This document shows, one piece after another, positions 60,255 through 64,000 of a DNA stretch of 64,000 bases. Where the stretch lies: contig CAJTFE010000002.1 in assembly GCA_910575725.1 (NCBI GenBank), forward strand, positions 1 to 64,000, read 5' to 3'. This stretch comes from Clostridia bacterium. Lineage in GTDB: Bacteria > Bacillota > Clostridia > Lachnospirales > Lachnospiraceae. Position 1 is the stretch's first letter, and every line of letters begins with the position of its first letter. The notes under the pieces are model-generated. The model worked only from the letters and a program-made list of their open reading frames with translations. It made no database searches and had not been told where the DNA came from. The position numbers were made by a program, and so were the translations under genes.

Positions 60255-62393
60255 TTACACAATCCTTTTAAATTTCTTTTCTATTTCCTGCTTTGTCATG
60301 GAAATGATGGTGGGGCGTCCATGGGGACAGTTGTAGGGATTCTCAAGGTGCAGAAGCTCTTCAATCAGCGCCTTGGCTTCTGCCGCAGAAAGGCGCTGGC
60401 TGCCCTTTACCGCCCCTTTGCAGGACATGGAAGCAATCTTTTCCAAAACAAGCCTGGAATCCTTGCCTCCTATGCCGTCCAGGCCGTCAAGCAGCTCCAG
60501 AAACAGCTCCTTTTCCGCAATTCCAAAGAGATTCCCCGGCACTGCGCTGACTGCGTACTCTCTGCCTCCAAAAGGAGCTATCTCAAAGCCCATCTCTGTA
60601 AAATAGTCCAGATATTCCTCCAGCCTTCCCGCTTCCTGCATGGTTAAGGTTAAAATCAAGGGAGGACTGACCATCTGGGAGGTTACCTCTTTGTTTTCCA
60701 GACTTTTGACGGTGCGCTCGTAGAGAACCTTTTCGTGGGCCGCATGCTGATCAATCATGTAGAATTTATCTTCAAACTGCACCAGCCAGTAGGTTTCGAA
60801 GAGCTGGCCGATGATTTGTATTTCGGATTTGGTCTCGGGGTTCAGAAGCTTATGATCGAAAAGCTCCAATTGTTCCGGTTCCGCTTTTAAATCTGCTTCC
60901 TGTTTTTCATCCTTTTTATGCCTGGATGCCTGTAAGGAAGGCGGCTGCTCTGCATTGGCCGTCTCTTTTTCCGGCTGCTCTGCTGCGCCATAGATTCCCC
61001 TTTCCCTTACCACTTCGGTGCCTGCCAATGCTTCTAATTCCTCATTGGAATATAGTTTCTGTTCTGCCTCTGTCCGGGCAGTTTTCTGCTCCTCCTTTTC
61101 CTGGAACTCTTTCGTCACACGATGGCGCATCTGCGAAAGAAAATATTCCAGATTGCGTTCCTGCGGCGGCTTTGGCCTCTCTTCCGGCTGCTTCGGTCTC
61201 TCTTCTGGAAGCTTTGACCTGTCTTCCGGAAGCTTCGGTCTCTCTTCCGGAAGCTTTGGCCTGCCTTCCGCCTGCTTCGGCCTCTCTTCCGGAAGCTTCG
61301 GCCTGTCTTCCGCCTGCTTTTTCGGCTGCTCTGCTTTTGCTTCCGGGACAGAAGCAGTTTTCTTCTCTTTGGATTCCTCCGTCAGCTTTACCTGGGGGAT
61401 TAATTCCTGCCGGGTCAGCCCCTCCCGGACCGTCTTTTGAATCAGGCGGTACAGCTCCTCCTGGTTGGAAAAGCGCAGCTCCATCTTGGTAGGGTGCACA
61501 TTCACATCCAGAAGCTCCCCGTCCATAGCAATGTGAAGCACCGTGAAGGGATATTTATGCTGCATCATAAAAGTACGGTAAGCGTCCTCAATTCCCTTGG
61601 CAATCAGGGAGCTTTTAATATATCTCCCATTGATAAAATACGTCTCATACCCTCGGTTTCCTCTGGAAATCACTGGTTTTCCGATATAACCCGTGATACG
61701 GGCCGGGCCTGCAGCCTCGTCTATCTCCACTACATTTGCCGCCACATCCCTGCCGTAAATATGGTAAATCACATCCTTCAGATTGTGATTGCCGGAGGTA
61801 TGAAGCTTTGCCTGTCCATTGTTGATAAACTGAAAGGAAATCTCCGGGTGGGACAATGCCATCCGCTCCATGAGGTCGCTGATGTAACCGGCTTCCGTCA
61901 TAGGGGTTTTGAGAAATTTTCTTCTCGCCGGAGTATTGTAAAAAAGACTGCGTACCAGAAAGGTAGTTCCCTCCGGCGCAGCCGTCTCCTCCAGCTTCTT
62001 TTCCACGCCGCCCTCAATGCAGTAACGGACGCCTGCGTCTGCATCCCGGGTTTTTGTAATCAGCTCCACCATAGCAATGGCTGCAATGCTGGAAAGAGCT
62101 TCCCCCCGAAAGCCAAGGGAAGAAACTTCAAACAGATCCTCCACCCGCGTTATTTTACTGGTGGCATGACGCAGAAAGGCCGTAGGCACCTGCTCCTTTT
62201 CAATACCGCTTCCGTTGTCCGTGACCCTTAAAAAGGAGATTCCTCCGTCCCGGATCTCCACGGCTACAGCGGTAGCGCCTGCGTCGATGGCATTCTCCAC
62301 AAGCTCCTTTACCACGGAGGAAGGCCGCTCAATGACTTCTCCTGCTGCGATTTTATCGATGGTCTGCTGATCCAGCACTGCTATTTTTCCCAT
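60255..62393 (-). CDS. mutL: DNA mismatch repair protein MutL
   Basis: 712 aa. N-terminal GHKL ATPase (about 1-330): VIERPSSVVKELVENAIDAG, DNGSGIEKEQ, SLGFRGEALSSIA. The C-terminal endonuclease and dimer domain has MIDQHAAHEKVLYE (the DQHAxxExxxxE nuclease motif) and CPHGRPTI. A linker (about 355-425) holds seven-residue repeats of the P-K-L-P-E-E-R type, so the family-typical disordered link is expanded. Lies downstream of mutS with a pseudogene in between. Confidence 0.96.
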   Translation of the reverse strand: MGKIAVLDQQTIDKIAAGEVIERPSSVVKELVENAIDAGATAVAVEIRDGGISFLRVTDNGSGIEKEQVPTAFLRHATSKITRVEDLFEVSSLGFRGEALSSIAAIAMVELITKTRDADAGVRYCIEGGVEKKLEETAAPEGTTFLVRSLFYNTPARRKFLKTPMTEAGYISDLMERMALSHPEISFQFINNGQAKLHTSGNHNLKDVIYHIYGRDVAANVVEIDEAAGPARITGYIGKPVISRGNRGYETYFINGRYIKSSLIAKGIEDAYRTFMMQHKYPFTVLHIAMDGELLDVNVHPTKMELRFSNQEELYRLIQKTVREGLTRQELIPQVKLTEESKEKKTASVPEAKAEQPKKQAEDRPKLPEERPKQAEGRPKLPEERPKLPEDRSKLPEERPKQPEERPKPPQERNLEYFLSQMRHRVTKEFQEKEEQKTARTEAEQKLYSNEELEALAGTEVVRERGIYGAAEQPEKETANAEQPPSLQASRHKKDEKQEADLKAEPEQLELFDHKLLNPETKSEIQIIGQLFETYWLVQFEDKFYMIDQHAAHEKVLYERTVKSLENKEVTSQMVSPPLILTLTMQEAGRLEEYLDYFTEMGFEIAPFGGREYAVSAVPGNLFGIAEKELFLELLDGLDGIGGKDSRLVLEKIASMSCKGAVKGSQRLSAAEAKALIEELLHLENPYNCPHGRPTIISMTKQEIEKKFKRIV
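61182..61318 (-). repeat. 21-bp tandem repeats in the mutL linker
   Basis: About six and a half imperfect units of 21 bp (TTCCGGAAGCTTCGGTCTCTC-like on the plus strand; 20 bases TTCCGGAAGCTTCGGTCTCT quoted). They code for PEERPKL-type heptads. Copy-number change would keep the reading frame. Confidence 0.9.
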
Positions 62394-62523
62394 ATCTGTT
62401 TTTGCTCCCTGACGTATTCTTATCTCTGGAATTTCTTATTCTTCTGAGCTCTTTTTGTTTTCTTAAGCAAGTTCGCTTCCTTCTTTCGAGACTGCAATAT
62501 ATCTCTGATTCCGGCTGTTAGGC

Positions 62524-63337
62524 TTATCCGGAAACTTGGGTCTTATCATTTTGTACCGTTTCGGGCCCAACTTTTCCTATCGAGACGGTATCGAACGGAA
62601 TGATGATTTGGAAAATATCTCCTTCGATAAATTGAGGGATTCCACCAGAATATAGTTTTGTATATTTATAAGTATTTCTCATACCAGAACCAAGCTCATC
62701 CGCCAGGGAAATCTCACGAAATACTTTCGAGATAGGCGGATTTTTGGCATATGGCTCAAAGCTGGAAATACTTAACAGGCCGTGCCCATGGGAGCAATTG
62801 GCATTCACAGTGAACATCCGGTTCTTTTCAATAACAAATTTTGCTATGTAACCGCTGGAATAAATCCTCCAATCCAAATCCCGTAACTTTGTTAACAAAA
62901 TAACTGCTGCTTTTTTTGGCATACAATTGATAAACCATGTCAGTGCTGTCTGTAATGTCAATATCCGATTCGTTATTACGGTCGAATATTCTTCCATGGC
63001 GGCGGCATACCTGGCTGCCGGAAGGAACATGGATGTAAAGAATAATTTTTCCCTCAATCATATATTGTTCCGGATTCAAATAAAGGGGCGGATAAATTTT
63101 TTGAGCATTATTGATTGAAGTCACAAAGTCTTTTTTCATCCGCTCAACAGCATCTGCCGAAATTCCCTTGATAGTGCCGTCATCCCTGACTCCCAAGAAA
63201 ATATGGCCTCCATTCCTGTTTGAAAAAGAACAGACAGTATCATACACATCTTTGGTGATTTCATAAGTTGATTTTTTTAATTCAACCGTAACTCCTTCTC
63301 CTTGGTGAATCAATTCTAAAAGCTCTTTTTCCAGCAT
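62524..63337 (-). pseudogene. Broken AlbA_2/RecG-like ATP-binding protein gene
   Basis: Two frames that together cover only the ends of a protein usually about 450-500 aa. The N-terminal part (62828-63337) has VELKKSTYEITKDVYDTVCS and GGHIFLGVRDDGTIKGI, as in the AlbA_2 domain; the C-terminal part (inside 62524-62830) has FEPYAKNPPISKVFREISLA and DELGSGMRNTYKYTKLYSGG, as in the HATPase_c_4 end. The middle is missing and the parts are out of frame. Lies between mutS and mutL. A whole copy would regulate transcription or stress; this one is dead. Confidence 0.75.
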
Positions 63338-63364
63338 GAATGAATCCCCTTATTTATCAGCTTC

Positions 63365-64000
63365 TTACCACCGATTCTTAATCTTATTCTGCAGCCGGTA
63401 CATGATGTTGAGTGCGTCCAGCGGCGTTATATTGCTCAGATCCATCTCCCGGAGCTCTTTGATGATATCGTCGTCCTTCACGGTATCAAAGAGAGATATC
63501 TGCTCCATCTCCATTTCCATTTCTACGGGAACCGCCTTGGGCTTTAGGGTAATATCCGCCTGCGCCAGTTCCTCCGCCAGCTCCTTAGCCCGGGCAATCA
63601 CCGGATCCGGCACGCCGGCCAGCTTCGCCACCTGGATGCCGTAGCTTTTGTCCGCTCCGCCCTTCACGATTTTCCGCAGGAACACAATATCGTCGCCCTT
63701 TTCCTTTACGGCAATGCAGTAATTGTTCACCCCGGCCAGGGAGCCCTCAAGCTCCGTCAGCTCGTGATAGTGGGTGGCAAACAAGGTCTTTGCTCCCAGG
63801 ATACGAGGATTGCTGATATACTCAATCACTGCCCAGGCAATGGCCAGCCCGTCAAAGGTACTGGTTCCCCGGCCAATCTCATCCAGGATCAAAAGGCTGC
63901 TGGCTGTGGCATTCCGCAGAATATTGGCGACCTCAGTCATTTCCACCATAAAGGTACTCTGGCCGGAGGCCAAATCATCCGAGGCTCCCACACGGGTAAA
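63365..64000 (-). CDS. mutS: DNA mismatch repair protein MutS, C-terminal part (partial)
   Basis: The last 211 codons; the gene continues past the window edge. [20 protein letters not shown] is the conserved ABC-ATPase segment, followed by [20 protein letters not shown] (Walker B, signature), [12 protein letters not shown] and the C-terminal helix-turn-helix tail. It detects mismatches and recruits MutL. The two are separated by a pseudogene and about 1 kb. Confidence 0.97.
   Translation of the reverse strand, partial: FTRVGASDDLASGQSTFMVEMTEVANILRNATASSLLILDEIGRGTSTFDGLAIAWAVIEYISNPRILGAKTLFATHYHELTELEGSLAGVNNYCIAVKEKGDDIVFLRKIVKGGADKSYGIQVAKLAGVPDPVIARAKELAEELAQADITLKPKAVPVEMEMEMEQISLFDTVKDDDIIKELREMDLSNITPLDALNIMYRLQNKIKNRW

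Overview
The window is a chromosomal segment of a low-GC Gram-positive bacterium, most likely a gut-type Lachnospiraceae (Clostridium cluster XIVa). Supporting this are the 16S rRNA 5' end at the left edge, a clostridial-order division and cell-wall (dcw) cluster, an ATP-driven alpha-galactoside uptake system, a tripartite tricarboxylate transporter, mannose-family PTS genes and small Lachnospiraceae-type proteins (DUF6106-like, DUF6472-like). Most genes lie on the minus strand. No prophage, insertion sequence, CRISPR array or tRNA gene was recognised.

Layout. 1-740: 5' end of a 16S gene with its promoter and a long palindrome. 743-8050: a lipoprotein, then a minus-strand operon (two-domain GNAT acetyltransferase, PIG-L deacetylase, MurQ etherase, PTS IIB-IIC-IID) that looks like an amino-sugar/MurNAc pathway, with a GntR/UTRA regulator whose probable operator occurs at both promoters. 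8068-12080: class B sortase, membrane-anchored XRE protein, hemerythrin, and a NifU-like/GGGtGRT pair. 12285-13292: a DUF3800 gene preceded by a promoter, a structured RNA and a terminator. 13339-18770: tctA-tctB-tctC plus a DapA-family lyase and an FCD-type GntR regulator. 18846-27446: assorted housekeeping genes (FAD protein, TraX-like protein, beta-helix protein, topoisomerase III, AAA/PD-(D/E)XK protein, pseudouridine synthase). 27478-41525: the dcw cluster mraZ-rsmH-ftsL-two PBPs-mraY-murD-ftsW-murA-divIB-ftsZ, without murE, murF, murC or murG. 41671-43539: dedA and ychF. 43654-54136: alpha-galactoside utilisation (AraC regulator, binding protein, two permeases, GH36 alpha-galactosidase, MsmK-type ATPase, amylosucrase-like GH13). 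54219-59127: rplS-lepB-rbgA-lepB-rnhB-yraN-pgeF. 59186-60057: a self-regulating XRE/membrane-protein pair. 60066-64000: mutS (cut by the window), a broken AlbA_2/RecG-like gene, mutL and a small Cys protein.

The most unusual content is non-coding. Two families of structured repeats fill the gap between the stop codon of one gene and the Shine-Dalgarno of the next, always in the same orientation to transcription. Family 2 (about 107-115 bp, eight full copies plus edge remnants) ends in GGAACTGGAATAGGAG-like sequence that runs straight into the ribosome binding site; its stem arms differ between copies in a compensating way. Family 3 (about 125 bp, three full copies and one partial) likewise ends a few bases before an AGGAG. 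A third family of 200-230 bp palindromes and a 125-bp tandem repeat between divIB and ftsZ add to this. These look like transcribed, selected RNA structures or RNA-like mobile elements attached to translation start sites. All functional statements are inferences from sequence reading; no database search was run.
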